A DNA stretch of 64,000 bases from Leisingera aquimarina DSM 24565 (GTDB lineage Bacteria; Pseudomonadota; Alphaproteobacteria; Rhodobacterales; Rhodobacteraceae): positions 118,151 to 182,150 of the forward strand of contig NZ_AXBE01000014.1 of the NCBI RefSeq assembly GCF_000473165.1. The letters are read 5' to 3'. A program made the translations under genes and the position numbers. The notes beneath the pieces were generated by a model. That model worked only from the letters and a program-made list of their open reading frames with translations. It was not told the DNA's origin and did no database searches. Shown one piece after another: positions 55,195-64,000 of the stretch; positions within the stretch are counted from its first letter, which is position 1, and every line of letters starts with the position of its first letter.

Positions 55195-55656
55195 ATGGCG
55201 ATATCACTGAAACTCAACGGCCAGACACATCAGGTCGAGGCAGCCCTCGGAACCCCGCTGTTGTGGGTGATCCGGGATGAACTGAAGCTGACCGGCACCA
55301 AGTTCGGCTGCGGCGTTGCAGCCTGCGGCGCCTGCACCGTGCATCTGGACGGAGAACCGGTACGCTCCTGCCAGACCTACGTGGAGGATGCCGAGGGCGC
55401 CGAGATCACCACAATCGAAGGATTGAACTCGAGGGTTTCCGAGGCGGTTCAGGCCGCCTGGGTCGAGCTGGATGTAGTGCAATGCGGTTATTGCCAGTCG
55501 GGCCAGATCATGTCTGCCGTGGGCTTGCTGAGCGAAAACCCCAAGCCGACAGCCGGGGAGATCGACGAATACATGAACGGCAATGCCTGCCGCTGCGCTA
55601 CCTACCAGCGCATCCGCGCCGCGATCCTGCGCGCATCCGACATGATGGAGGCCTGA
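55195..55656 (+). CDS. iorA: 2Fe-2S subunit of molybdenum hydroxylase (IorA-like)
   Basis: 153 residues, two 2Fe-2S clusters. N-terminal plant-type cluster Cys39, Cys44, Cys47, Cys59 (CGVAACGAC...C) and C-terminal cluster CGYC at 97-100 with CRC at 132-134. Small electron-transfer subunit of isoquinoline 1-oxidoreductase-type enzymes; one base between its stop and the next start. Confidence 0.92.
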   Translation: MAISLKLNGQTHQVEAALGTPLLWVIRDELKLTGTKFGCGVAACGACTVHLDGEPVRSCQTYVEDAEGAEITTIEGLNSRVSEAVQAAWVELDVVQCGYCQSGQIMSAVGLLSENPKPTAGEIDEYMNGNACRCATYQRIRAAILRASDMMEA

Positions 55657-55657
55657 T

Positions 55658-57835
55658 ATGACCCTGAACACCTCCCGCCGCGGCTTTCTGAAAAGCGCTG
55701 CCGCCGCCGCTGCTGTCCTCTATGTGGGCGCCCGCGCCGATGGCGCACTGGCGGCTGGTTCCGCTCCGGCCCAGCTGAACCCCTTTGTAAAGATCGACGC
55801 CGACGGCACCGTCACCGCCATCGTCAAGCATTTCGAGAAGGGCCAGGGCCCGGCTACCGGCCTCACCACCCTGATCGCCGAGGAGCTGGGCGTGCCGATG
55901 GAGGACATCCAGTACGAATTCGCCCCCTCCGACCCATCGAAATACGCCAACCTGGCGTTCGGGCAGTTCCAGGGCACCGGTGGTTCCACCGCGATGGCCA
56001 ATTCCTTTTTGCAGTACCGCCAGGCCGGGGCTGCAGCGCGGGAAATGCTGATCAAGGCCGCAGCACAGGCATGGAACGCCGACCCCGCATCGCTGACCCT
56101 AGAGGACGGCATCATCAAAGGCGCAGGCCAGGAGGCTCCGATTGCGGACTTCGTCGCCGGCGCCGCGCAGATGGAGGCCCCGGCAGAACCGCGGCTGAAG
56201 GACCCCAGCGAATTCCGCCTGATTGGCAACGCATCGGTCAAACGCAAGGATTCCCTGCCCAAGACCAACGGCACTGCCAAATATGCGATGGACCTGCATC
56301 TGCCGGGCCAGATGGTTGCAGTGTTCATCCGCAGCCCGCGGATGGGCGGGCTGGCCGCAGGGTTTGACGATGCGGAAGCCAAGGCGGTCAAAGGCTACAT
56401 CCGCGCCGCCGTCCTGCCCAACAAGGCAGGCGTCGCGGTCTATGCCGAGGACACTTGGGGCGCTTTCCAGGCACGCGAAGCGATCAGCGTTGACTGGGAC
56501 TTCTCCAACGCCGAAAGCCGCAGCTCGGACCAGATCCGCGAGCAATTGCTGGCGGCAGTGAACGCGGAGCCGCAGTATAACGTCACCGGCGCCGATCACG
56601 CCGCAACCGCGGCGCTGATCGACGGGGCCGGCAAGGTGGTCGAGCAGACCTTTTATTTCCCGCTGCTGGCACATGCGCCGATGGAACCGCTGACCTGCAC
56701 CATCGAGGCTGATGCGGATGGCGGCATCACCCTGCACGACGGCGCCCAGATGCCAACCGGGCCGCATATGGCAATGGCGCAGATCTTCCAGCTGCCGATG
56801 GAGAAGATCCGCATCAATACGATGTTTGCGGGCGGCTCCTTTGGCCGCCGCGCCACGCCGACGGCGGATTATCAGGTGGAAGCAGCGCTGGCTTTTGCCA
56901 TGACGGACCGTACCCGCCCGGTAAAGCTGGTCTGGTCGCGCGAGGATGATATCACCGGCGGCTATTACCGTCCCGCTGTGGCGCACCGGGTGCGGGTCGG
57001 TCTGGACACGGACGGCAAGATCACCGGCTGGGACCACCGCATTGCAGCACAATCGATCATGAAAGGCACACCCTTTGAGAGCATGATCGTGCACAACGGC
57101 GTCGATCACAGCTCGGTTGAGGGGGTGGCGGACAGCCCTTACCGGATCCCCGGCCAGTTCGTCGGCCTCAGCGATACGGCCAAGGCTACCACGGTGCTGT
57201 GGTGGCGCTCGGTCGGGCACACCCACACGGCCTATGTGATGGAGGTGATGATGGACGCGGCCGCCCGCGCCGCAGGCCGCGATCCTGTGGAGTTCCGGCT
57301 GGCGCTGCTGGAGGGCGGCAGCCAGGAACAGCAGCGTTTGGCAGGGGTACTGAAACTGGCCGCTGACAAGGGCAACTGGGGCCACGCCGCCGAGGGCCGC
57401 AGCCAGGGCATCGCTGTCCACAAAAGCTTTGGCAGCTATGTTGCCGAGGTGGTGGAAATCTCCGGCAATGCAGATGACGGGGTGCAGGTTGAAAAAGTCA
57501 CCTGCGCCGTCGATTGCGGCATCGCGGTCAACCCGGATGTGGTCAAGGCGCAGATGGAGGGCGGTATCGGCTATGGCCTTGGCCATGCGATGCGCAACGA
57601 AATCACCCTGACGGACGGCGAAGTGGACCAGTTCAACTTTCCGGATTACGAGCCGCTGCGGATCGGTGATATTGCCGCCATCGAGGTGCACATCGTGCCG
57701 TCCGCCGAAGCCCCCACCGGGGTGGGCGAGCCGGGCACACCGCCCTCGGCCCCCGCATTGGCAAATGCCATCGCGGTGTCCGGCCCGCGGGTGACGGAAC
57801 TGCCGATGACCGGCAACGGGGTCAGCTTTGCCTGA
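55658..57835 (+). CDS. iorB: Molybdopterin-binding catalytic subunit (IorB-like), Tat-exported
   Basis: 725-residue molybdenum hydroxylase large subunit of the isoquinoline 1-oxidoreductase/periplasmic aldehyde oxidase group. Twin-arginine signal SRRGFLKS (Arg7-Arg8) with a hydrophobic stretch to about residue 32. Mo-cofactor segments include GQFQGTGGST, AGGSFGRRATP and the late GVGEPGTPP with the catalytic Glu. No XdhC-type maturation factor or cytochrome subunit is adjacent. It probably oxidises an aldehyde or N-heterocycle in the periplasm; exact substrate unknown. Confidence 0.9.
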   Translation: MTLNTSRRGFLKSAAAAAAVLYVGARADGALAAGSAPAQLNPFVKIDADGTVTAIVKHFEKGQGPATGLTTLIAEELGVPMEDIQYEFAPSDPSKYANLAFGQFQGTGGSTAMANSFLQYRQAGAAAREMLIKAAAQAWNADPASLTLEDGIIKGAGQEAPIADFVAGAAQMEAPAEPRLKDPSEFRLIGNASVKRKDSLPKTNGTAKYAMDLHLPGQMVAVFIRSPRMGGLAAGFDDAEAKAVKGYIRAAVLPNKAGVAVYAEDTWGAFQAREAISVDWDFSNAESRSSDQIREQLLAAVNAEPQYNVTGADHAATAALIDGAGKVVEQTFYFPLLAHAPMEPLTCTIEADADGGITLHDGAQMPTGPHMAMAQIFQLPMEKIRINTMFAGGSFGRRATPTADYQVEAALAFAMTDRTRPVKLVWSREDDITGGYYRPAVAHRVRVGLDTDGKITGWDHRIAAQSIMKGTPFESMIVHNGVDHSSVEGVADSPYRIPGQFVGLSDTAKATTVLWWRSVGHTHTAYVMEVMMDAAARAAGRDPVEFRLALLEGGSQEQQRLAGVLKLAADKGNWGHAAEGRSQGIAVHKSFGSYVAEVVEISGNADDGVQVEKVTCAVDCGIAVNPDVVKAQMEGGIGYGLGHAMRNEITLTDGEVDQFNFPDYEPLRIGDIAAIEVHIVPSAEAPTGVGEPGTPPSAPALANAIAVSGPRVTELPMTGNGVSFA

Positions 57836-57887
57836 CCCTTTGCCCCGCACCGGGTGTCTTGCCTGGTGCGGGGGTTTGCAGCGATGT

Positions 57888-58790
57888 TTAAACCAGCCCC
57901 ATGGCAATCGCCGAGTGCGGCGTGATGCCGAGATCGGCAAAGCCTGCCATGGCCTCACCGGCGGTATTGTCCTGCCGCATCAAGGCGACCTGCGCCTGGG
58001 TCAGCGGCGGGTTGCGCATCACCCAAAGCACCGCCGCTGCCATCCGCCACAGTGCAAAGGGCACCGGCAGCAGCACCCGGCGGCGGCCGGAACGGACCGC
58101 CAGGCGGTGCAGGATACCCCGGTAGGTGAGGGTATCCGGCCCGCCCAGCTCAAACACTTTTCTGCGTGCGCGCGGACCGTCGAGCAACCGGCAGACGGCT
58201 TCGGCCACATCCCCCGCCCAGACCGGCTGCAACCGCGTGCGCCCGGTGCCGAACAGCGGGACCACGGGCAGGCGGTCAACGATTTTTTGCAGGTCGCCGA
58301 AAAAGGCGCCGCTGCGGCTGAACATCACGCTGGGCCGCAAAACGATGGCGCCGGGGCAGATACCGCGAACGGCAGCCTCGCCTTCGGCACGGCTCCGCAC
58401 ATAGGCTGATGGGGAATGCAGGCTGGCGCCGATCCCGGACACGTGAATAAGACGCTGGCCGTTGTTCTGGCGCACCTGCCGGGCAATGCTTCGGGCGCCA
58501 TCGACGTGAACGTCTTGGAAACTCTGGCGGCGGCTCTCGGCGTAACAGCCGATGCAGTTGACCACGGCACCAAAGCCCGCCAGAGCCTGTGCCAATCTGT
58601 CCGGGTCTGTCAGATCCGTCTTGACCAGCCGGATGCCGTTGCTGCCAAAGCCGCTCTGCGCTGCCGCGGCCTCCGGGAACCGTGTCCCGATGCTGACCCG
58701 GCAGCCGTGCTCCTGCAGCCGGCGCACCACCCGCTGGCCGAGAAACCCCGTGCCGCCAAGCACAATCACAAACCGGGCACTGGTCATCAT
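57888..58790 (-). CDS. NAD(P)-binding protein, complex I NDUFA9-like SDR
   Basis: 300-residue atypical SDR with the cofactor motif VLGGTGFLGQRVV near 10-22 and the NmrA/NDUFA9-like pattern (VVNCIGCYAE, HVSGIGA, ILRPSVMFSRSGAFF). ATG 58790 follows GAGGAGCG; an open extension of 63 codons upstream is rejected. Convergent with iorB (52-bp gap). Such proteins are often quinone- or lipid-linked reductases; specific role unknown. Confidence 0.87.
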   Translation of the reverse strand: MMTSARFVIVLGGTGFLGQRVVRRLQEHGCRVSIGTRFPEAAAAQSGFGSNGIRLVKTDLTDPDRLAQALAGFGAVVNCIGCYAESRRQSFQDVHVDGARSIARQVRQNNGQRLIHVSGIGASLHSPSAYVRSRAEGEAAVRGICPGAIVLRPSVMFSRSGAFFGDLQKIVDRLPVVPLFGTGRTRLQPVWAGDVAEAVCRLLDGPRARRKVFELGGPDTLTYRGILHRLAVRSGRRRVLLPVPFALWRMAAAVLWVMRNPPLTQAQVALMRQDNTAGEAMAGFADLGITPHSAIAMGLV

Positions 58791-59022
58791 GGGGAAACGC
58801 TCCTCATCAGGCCGGGCACAGGAGGCCGGCCCCGCAGGGTCCCGCCACGCGCAGCGCCCGCCAGGGGCGCGAGACGCACCGGACGGGAACAACCCATAGC
58901 CTCCCATCACATAGCGCGGCGGCCCGTGCGGGCCACTTGCAGATGGAGCGGATAGGGTCTGCTCCCAACCGCCGCGCAAAGCGGCAGAGTGCAGATGTTG
59001 TCATCTGCTAGCAATGGTGCCC

Positions 59023-59550
59023 CGTCAGGCAAGTTAATACAGGTGGCCTTGATCTCGGGAAGGACGTTTTTGTTGTCCACGGCATCACCGCCGACGGCAC
59101 GGTTGCCTTCAATCGTTCGATCAAACGCAGGCAGGTTCTCAGATTCTTCGAGAAGCTTCCAAACTGCTTTGCCGGGGTTGGGCTTGCGGCTCGGCGCATC
59201 ATTGGGCGCGGGAACTAAGGTTGATCCGCCATGACGTGCGCCTGATGCCTCCGGTCTGCGTCAAGCCCTATGTGAAACAGAAGGAGCAACAGGCTTTGCT
59301 GCCGATGCATGCCGTTCGGCAACTCATCGGCAGCAAGAAGACCCAGATCCTCAACGTGATCCGCGGCCATTTCCCGGAATTTGGCCAGGTGATCGGGAAC
59401 CGTCCAGTCGCGGCGATACGCTTCGGCAAAGCCAGCCGGGCGGGTGGTGTTTTTTAACAAACTGATCGACCATCACTCACGGATCGTCGAACGCGCCAAG
59501 CGTCTGAGAACGGTCCCCGGAGTTGGCCCGATCTTCGCATCCGCCATCCC
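59023..59550 (+). pseudogene. IS110 family transposase remnant 1
   Basis: Translated fragments in several frames match IS110 transposases: VNTGGLDLGKDVFVVHGI and FEKLPNCFAGVGLAARRI (about 59025-59217), RHDVRLMPPVCVKPYVK then EQQALLPMHAVRQLI (about 59228-59330), and LRTVPGVGPIFASAIP (about 59505-59550). The piece with the second catalytic Asp (around KTDAADAEAI in intact members) is missing. Strongly decayed. Confidence 0.8.
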
Positions 59551-59847
59551 GCCGCCTGACCAGAGGCGAAAGAAAAGTTAAAGAATTGCAAGACGAATGC
59601 CATGATGGCAGGTGCGGTCATCCGAGAACCTGAAACCCCGTGGTTTGTCCCGAACTTCCAGGTTCGCTTTGCCGATTGGGACCAGGTTCGAGGAACCCAG
59701 CAAGGTCAGCGGCAATCAAACCCGCGATCAAAGGCCTGATACATGACCGCACCCGATCACAGGCTTGAGCCGTTCAAAACGATTTGCATCAACAAAAGCA
59801 ACGGTATGGACCCCGCCGCCCTCCGGCGGCGTATCTTCTATGGAGAG

Positions 59848-60893
59848 ATGGAGGATCATATCGTGCAAGTCAAAAGGATCGGTCTGGATCTGGCCAAGTA
59901 CGTTTTCGAAGCCCACGCAGCGGCCACGGCTGAAGAAGCCGTTTTGCGGAAGACCCTCCGGCGAGGCGCTGTTGCGTAGTTCTTCGCTGAATTGCCGCAC
60001 TGTATCGTCGTTATGGAAGCCTGTTGCGGATCGCATTATTGGGCGCGGGTTTTGACTGATTTGGGCCGCGAGGTGAGACTGATCTCTCCACAGTTCGTGA
60101 AACCTTGCGTGAAATCGAACAAGAACGATCGCAACGATGCAGAAGCAATCGGTGAAGCTGCCGGCAGACCATCAATGCGCTTTGTACCACCGAAGCCGGC
60201 CGGGCAGTTGGAGATACAGGCTGTCCAACGTATCCGCCAGCGCGTGGTTGCAAACCGCACCCGGCTGGTAAACCAGGTTCGCAGTGCACTGGGGAAACAT
60301 GGTGTCGTAGTGGCGCGGGATATCACCCGTATCCGGCGGGCCTCGGTGAAATCGCCGATGGCCATGAGAGCGAGGTTAGGGACATCTTCATTGATATGCT
60401 GCGCGGCATCCGCAACGAATTGGCCGAATTGGATAGCCGGCTCGCGGCTTACAATCGTCGGATCAAGAACCTCTTCCTCTCGTATGTGAGGCGCCAACGC
60501 ATTGGCCAAATTGAAGGTGCAGGCCCAATTGCGGCAACAGCTTTGGTTGCCGCAACTGGTAATAAGTTTTGCTTCAAGAATGGCCGCCAATTTGCCGCCT
60601 GGCCGGGGTTGGTTCCCAAACCGAGATCAAGTGGCGGCAAGCCTCGATTGTTCAGGGTTAGCAAACGAGGCGGCCGATACTTGCGCACCCTGCTGATCCA
60701 CGGCGCGCAAGCTGTGCTTGGAAAGGCTGCCGGGAAAACCGATGCGCGCGGTAATTGAATAGGGCGGATGCGGCAACGGCGGCATCCGAATGTTGTTGCC
60801 GTCGCTCTGGCGAATAAGAACACACGGATCGTCTGGTCGCTCTTAGCGAGAGATCAGGGATACCGTCCGGATCACACCGTGTCGTTCGGTTAA
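59848..60893 (+). pseudogene. IS110 family transposase 2, two stops and a frameshift
   Basis: Nearly full-length IS110 transposase reading MEDHIVQVKRIGLDLAKYVF from ATG 59848 to TAA 60891-60893. The RuvC-like start IGLDLAK, VVMEACCGSHYWAR and KNDRNDAEAIGEA, and the C-terminal GAGPIAATALVAATGN...SKRGGRYLRTLLIHGAQ are present. Lesions: TAG at 59977-59979, a frameshift near 60340 (LGEIADGHESEV one frame over), and TGA at 60756-60758 where Trp is expected. Different from remnant 1. Confidence 0.85.
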
Positions 60894-61240
60894 TGGTCGT
60901 ATCGGAAAGTTAGCCATAGGAGAACGGCTCCAAGAACATTGCAACATCTGCCAGGAGGTGGAAATGGGGCACGCCCGTTGCTTTTCGAACCTGATGTGTG
61001 GATCTGCAAGGTCAGCACCGATGCCTTAGGGGCGATGAAGCAGAAGCAAGCGGAAATCCATCGGGGCTCGCGGCAACGATATACCGGGCCGCCCTGAGAA
61101 GCCGGATATACATCAGCAATCGCCACCTCAAAACCAGAACCAAACAGACCGTTGCAATATGGCGGGATCCATATACATCCACACATGCACAAACCGGCAG
61201 CCTCGCAAAAAGGTTTGCCGCCACGGCCGGCTCCGGTGGC
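60894..61240. other. Intergenic region after IS110
   Basis: 347 bases between the IS110 stop and the converging DMGDH-like gene. No gene is evident; it probably contains the right end of the IS110 element, which has no long inverted repeats in this family, so the border cannot be placed. Confidence 0.4.
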
Positions 61241-63652
61241 CTACCCCACCCGTGCATTGCCTGGATCAAACGGCGCCTCCTCCAGCACCTGCGCAGGCAG
61301 CCGGGCTCCCAGCAGCTCCACCGTCAGCCCGTTGCGCGCACTCCGGTCGCGCAAGTACGCCAGCGCCAGCGTCTTGCCGGTGCGGTGGCCATGGGCGGCA
61401 GAGGTCACGATGCCCACCACCCGGTCCCCCTGCAGCACGCCGTGGGCATAGAACGGGTCAACCTCCCCTGCCTCCACCTCCAGCAGCACCATCTCCCAGC
61501 GGTCCTCTGCCTGCATCCGATGCGCCAGAGCCTCCTTGCCGGTGAAGTCATGGTCCATCCTGATCATATGGCCCGCGCCGGTCTCTGCCGGGGTGCGCTC
61601 GGTAGTGAAATCCGCCCCCCAGGCGCGATAGCCCTTCTCCAGCCGCATCGCGTTCATCGCATAGGCGCCGAAAAAGCCCAGCCCGTGCGATTTGCCCGCG
61701 GCCTCCAGCGCCAGAAACAGCTCGGGCATCCGGGCAGCTTCCACGTGCAGCTCCCAGCCCAGCTCGCCCACGTATGAGACCCTAAGGGCGCGCAGCGGCA
61801 GGCCCGCCACAGTGATTTCACGGACCGACAGCCAAGGGAATTCTCCGGTCAGATCGGAATCGGTCAGCGCGGCCAGCACATCGCGTGATTTCGGCCCCAT
61901 CAGGCCCAACACGCCATAATCTTCGGTGACATTGGATATCAAAACATCGAACCCTTCTGACCGCGCCCGCAGCAGATCGGTGTCCATTTCCTCCGCCGCG
62001 GCGGCGGAGGTCAGATAGATATGGTCCTCCGCCAGCACGCTCACGGTGAACTCCGACTGGGTCCCACCTGCCGGTGTCAGTGCGTGGGTCAGGCCGATCC
62101 GCCCCGCCTTGGGCGCGCGATTGGCGCCGATCGTGTCCACAAAGGCGCGGGCATCCGGGCCTGTCACCTCGAATTTCGAGAACACCGACAGATCCGCCAG
62201 GCCCACAGCCTCCGTAACCGTCTGGCATTCCTGCGCCACCGGCGCGAACCAGTTGGAACGGCGGAAGCTTGGCACCGCCTCATCGCCTCCCTTGTCCGAG
62301 AACCAATTGGGCCGCTCCCAGCCATAAGCCGCGCCCATCACCGCGCCGCGTTCCACCATCAAGTCATGAATGGGCGACAAGCGCTTGCCGCGGGCAGCCG
62401 GGCGTTCCTCATGCGGGTAATGCACGCCGAACTGCAGGCCAAAGCACTCAATGGCCTTCTCTACCCGGTAATCGCGGTCGGCCCAGCTGCCAAACCGGCG
62501 GCTGTCCACCGCCAGCGCATCCATCGGCGGCGCGCCGTGGGTCATCCAATGGGCCAGGAACCAGCCCGCGCCGCCGCCCTCCATCACCCCCATGGAAGAA
62601 CCGGTCAGCAGCCAGGCGTTTTCCAGCCCATGCGCCGGGCCGATCAGGGGGTTGGCATCGGGGGTAAAGGTGATCGGACCGTTCACCACCGATTTCACCC
62701 CGCCGGTCTCCAGCGCCGGGATGCGCTCCATTGCGGCCATGATGATGTGCTCAACCCGGTCGAGATCGGGCGGCATCAGGTCGGCGCCAAAGTCCGGCGG
62801 ACAGCCGTCGATGGACCAGGGCTGCGCGTCTTTCTCATACGGCCCAAGGATCAGCCCGTCGCGCTCCTGGCGCACGTACCAGCTTTCTTCCGGGTCGCGG
62901 ATCATCGGCAGCTCGGGCAACCCCCTGGCGATGCGCTCGGCCACCGCGGGCACCGTATCGGTCACCAGATACTGGTGCAGCACCGGCACCGAGGGGATGT
63001 TGAGCCCCATCATATGCCCGACTTCCCAGCCCCAGGTGCCTGCTGCATTAACAAGGTGCTTGGCCCGGATGGTGGATTTCTGCGTCTCGACCACCCAGAC
63101 GCCCTCTTCACACCGGATCGAGGACACCGGGTTATAGCGCAGGATCGTCGCGCCGTTGGCCCTTGCCGCCTTGGCCATCGCATTGGTGGCCAGCGAAGGG
63201 TCAACATGGCCGTCGTCCGGCTCATAAATGCCGCCGAGAATACCGTCTGTGCGGGCCAGCGGGTGCAGGCATTCAACGTCGTCCGGCGTCAGCATCTGAA
63301 GCTCATAACCGGTAAAGCGGCTGAGGCCTGCCACATGAGCAAACTCATCCATCCGGTCCGGGTTCGAGGTGATCCGCATCGCGCCCGAGCGGTGGAAGCC
63401 GCAGGTGTCGCCGGTCTCCTCCGGCAGGATATCCCGGTAGAGCCGCACGGAGGTTGCGCGCAGCTCCTGAATGGTGGGGTTATGGGCGAAATGGGTGCAC
63501 AAGCCCGCCGCGTGCCAGGTGGAGCCATGGGTGAGGTCGTTCTTCTCGGTCAGCACCACGTCGGTCCAGCCCGCTTTGGCCAGATGGTACATCAGCGATA
63601 CCCCCATGGCGCCGCCGCCGATGATCAGGACATTTGCGTTTGTGGTGGTCAT
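61241..63652 (-). CDS. DMGDH/sarcosine dehydrogenase-like FAD-dependent oxidoreductase with GcvT domain
   Basis: 803 residues. N-terminal FAD fold LIIGGGAMGVSL (9-20) and GSTWHAAG (43-50), where His47 matches the covalent-FAD His of dimethylglycine dehydrogenase. A C-terminal GcvT domain from about residue 430 (GLADLSVFSKFEVTGPDA, ... SYVGELGWELH ... AYAMNAMRLEKGYRAWGADF) binds tetrahydrofolate in the family. It oxidatively removes an N-methyl group as methylene-folate. Its start overlaps the upstream gene by four bases (ATGA), so two related enzymes are made together. Confidence 0.92.
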   Translation of the reverse strand: MTTTNANVLIIGGGAMGVSLMYHLAKAGWTDVVLTEKNDLTHGSTWHAAGLCTHFAHNPTIQELRATSVRLYRDILPEETGDTCGFHRSGAMRITSNPDRMDEFAHVAGLSRFTGYELQMLTPDDVECLHPLARTDGILGGIYEPDDGHVDPSLATNAMAKAARANGATILRYNPVSSIRCEEGVWVVETQKSTIRAKHLVNAAGTWGWEVGHMMGLNIPSVPVLHQYLVTDTVPAVAERIARGLPELPMIRDPEESWYVRQERDGLILGPYEKDAQPWSIDGCPPDFGADLMPPDLDRVEHIIMAAMERIPALETGGVKSVVNGPITFTPDANPLIGPAHGLENAWLLTGSSMGVMEGGGAGWFLAHWMTHGAPPMDALAVDSRRFGSWADRDYRVEKAIECFGLQFGVHYPHEERPAARGKRLSPIHDLMVERGAVMGAAYGWERPNWFSDKGGDEAVPSFRRSNWFAPVAQECQTVTEAVGLADLSVFSKFEVTGPDARAFVDTIGANRAPKAGRIGLTHALTPAGGTQSEFTVSVLAEDHIYLTSAAAAEEMDTDLLRARSEGFDVLISNVTEDYGVLGLMGPKSRDVLAALTDSDLTGEFPWLSVREITVAGLPLRALRVSYVGELGWELHVEAARMPELFLALEAAGKSHGLGFFGAYAMNAMRLEKGYRAWGADFTTERTPAETGAGHMIRMDHDFTGKEALAHRMQAEDRWEMVLLEVEAGEVDPFYAHGVLQGDRVVGIVTSAAHGHRTGKTLALAYLRDRSARNGLTVELLGARLPAQVLEEAPFDPGNARVG

Positions 63653-64000
63653 GCTTTCATCCGTTCGCCTGAGGGGTCAAAGGGCGGGCGCCGCAGCGCC
63701 TCTGCGGTGTAGCGCTGCCCTGCGATGTCGATTTCAAACTGCCGCGCACAGGTCTGGGCCAGGGTCTCGCCCGGCGGCAGCTCCACCAATGCCAGCGCCA
63801 GTGTCAACCCGGTGCGCGCACCGCGCCCGCCGGAGGTGGTGAAGCCTACGGTGCGGCCCTTTTCCAGCACCGGCTCGTCATGCAGCACCAGCGGATGGCC
63901 GGGCAGGTTGAACAGAACCATCCGGCGGCTGAGACCCTGGGCTTTCTGCGCCGCGAGGGCCGCCTTGCCCAGAAATTCCTTGGACCAGTCGACGGTAAAG
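63649..64000 (-). CDS. GcvT-domain C-terminus of another DMGDH-like enzyme (partial)
   Basis: The last 116 codons of a gene that begins beyond the window. TVDWSKEFLGKAAL..., VGFTTSGGRGARTGLTLALALVE and RPPFDPSGERMKA match the C-terminal barrel of GcvT domains in FAD/GcvT enzymes such as DMGDH. It could also be a stand-alone aminomethyltransferase; the full gene is needed to tell. Overlaps the next gene by four bases. Confidence 0.85.
   Translation of the reverse strand, partial: FTVDWSKEFLGKAALAAQKAQGLSRRMVLFNLPGHPLVLHDEPVLEKGRTVGFTTSGGRGARTGLTLALALVELPPGETLAQTCARQFEIDIAGQRYTAEALRRPPFDPSGERMKA

Noticed and set aside
56099..57958. 619-codon open frame on the minus strand
   Set aside because: Antisense to the iorB-like gene, which has clear catalytic and Tat motifs.
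59977..59979. TAG in IS110 transposase 2 as a recoded (suppressed) codon
   Set aside because: The same gene also has a frameshift and a TGA, so decay explains it better.

Overview
This window is GC-rich, densely packed DNA, most likely from an alphaproteobacterium of the Rhodobacteraceae (roseobacter group: Leisingera, Phaeobacter or Ruegeria-like). That placement is an inference. It rests on the many catabolic operons with their own transporters (dpp, TRAP, liv, BCCT), several DMGDH-like FAD/GcvT enzymes, a fused carnitine dehydrogenase-thioesterase, and the IS30/ISNCY/IS110 elements. I saw no rRNA, tRNA or CRISPR.

Layout. 1-7.2 kb (+): end of a peptide ABC transporter operon (dppB partial, dppC, dppD, dppF) running directly into an SDR, a YtcJ-type amidohydrolase and an M81 (MlrC-like) metallopeptidase. 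7.3-10.8 kb (-): a TRAP transporter operon dctP-dctQ-dctM with a UspA gene at its end, and a divergent LysR regulator. 12-17.2 kb: an Lrp-family regulator, a decayed haem-binding chemoreceptor and an intact chemoreceptor. 17.25-21.4 kb: an 8-bp tandem repeat and three adjacent insertion sequences (broken IS30, ISNCY, broken IS30). 21.4-26 kb (-): a branched-chain amino-acid type ABC transporter (livJ-H-M-G-F). 26.3-30 kb: a LysR gene divergent from a GST gene and a large PNPOx-like/ferredoxin-reductase/2Fe-2S fusion. 30.2-34.8 kb (+): an operon of a DMGDH-like FAD/GcvT enzyme, an MttB-family methyltransferase and a TetR regulator, preceded by two identical-architecture operator-like dyads. 35-39 kb: agmatinase-family ureohydrolase, LysR, remains of a TonB-dependent receptor, LysR. 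39.2-45.7 kb (+): a fatty-acid-hydroxylase-like membrane protein, a YerD-like glutamate-synthase-domain protein, a TPP enzyme, an aldehyde dehydrogenase and a RidA protein, ending in a strong terminator.

45.7-53.2 kb is an L-carnitine catabolic cluster: BCCT transporter, fused carnitine dehydrogenase/betainyl-CoA thioesterase, BKACE (dehydrocarnitine cleavage), acetoacetyl-CoA synthetase, and a divergent CdhR-like regulator. Its expected products are glycine betaine and acetoacetyl-CoA. 53.2-58.8 kb: an AraC regulator divergent from an SDR and an IorAB-like molybdenum hydroxylase, with a 14-bp direct repeat between them, then an NAD(P)-binding protein. 59-60.9 kb: two decayed IS110 elements. 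61.2-64 kb (-): two overlapping DMGDH/sarcosine-dehydrogenase-like genes, the second cut by the window end.

Taken together, much of the window looks built for taking up and dismantling quaternary and methylated amines. Carnitine would give glycine betaine, and the MttB and DMGDH/GcvT enzymes are candidates for moving its methyl groups to folate. The first part is well supported by family knowledge; the MttB step is a hypothesis. The window also contains at least six broken genes (one chemoreceptor, one TonB receptor, two IS30 and two IS110 transposases).
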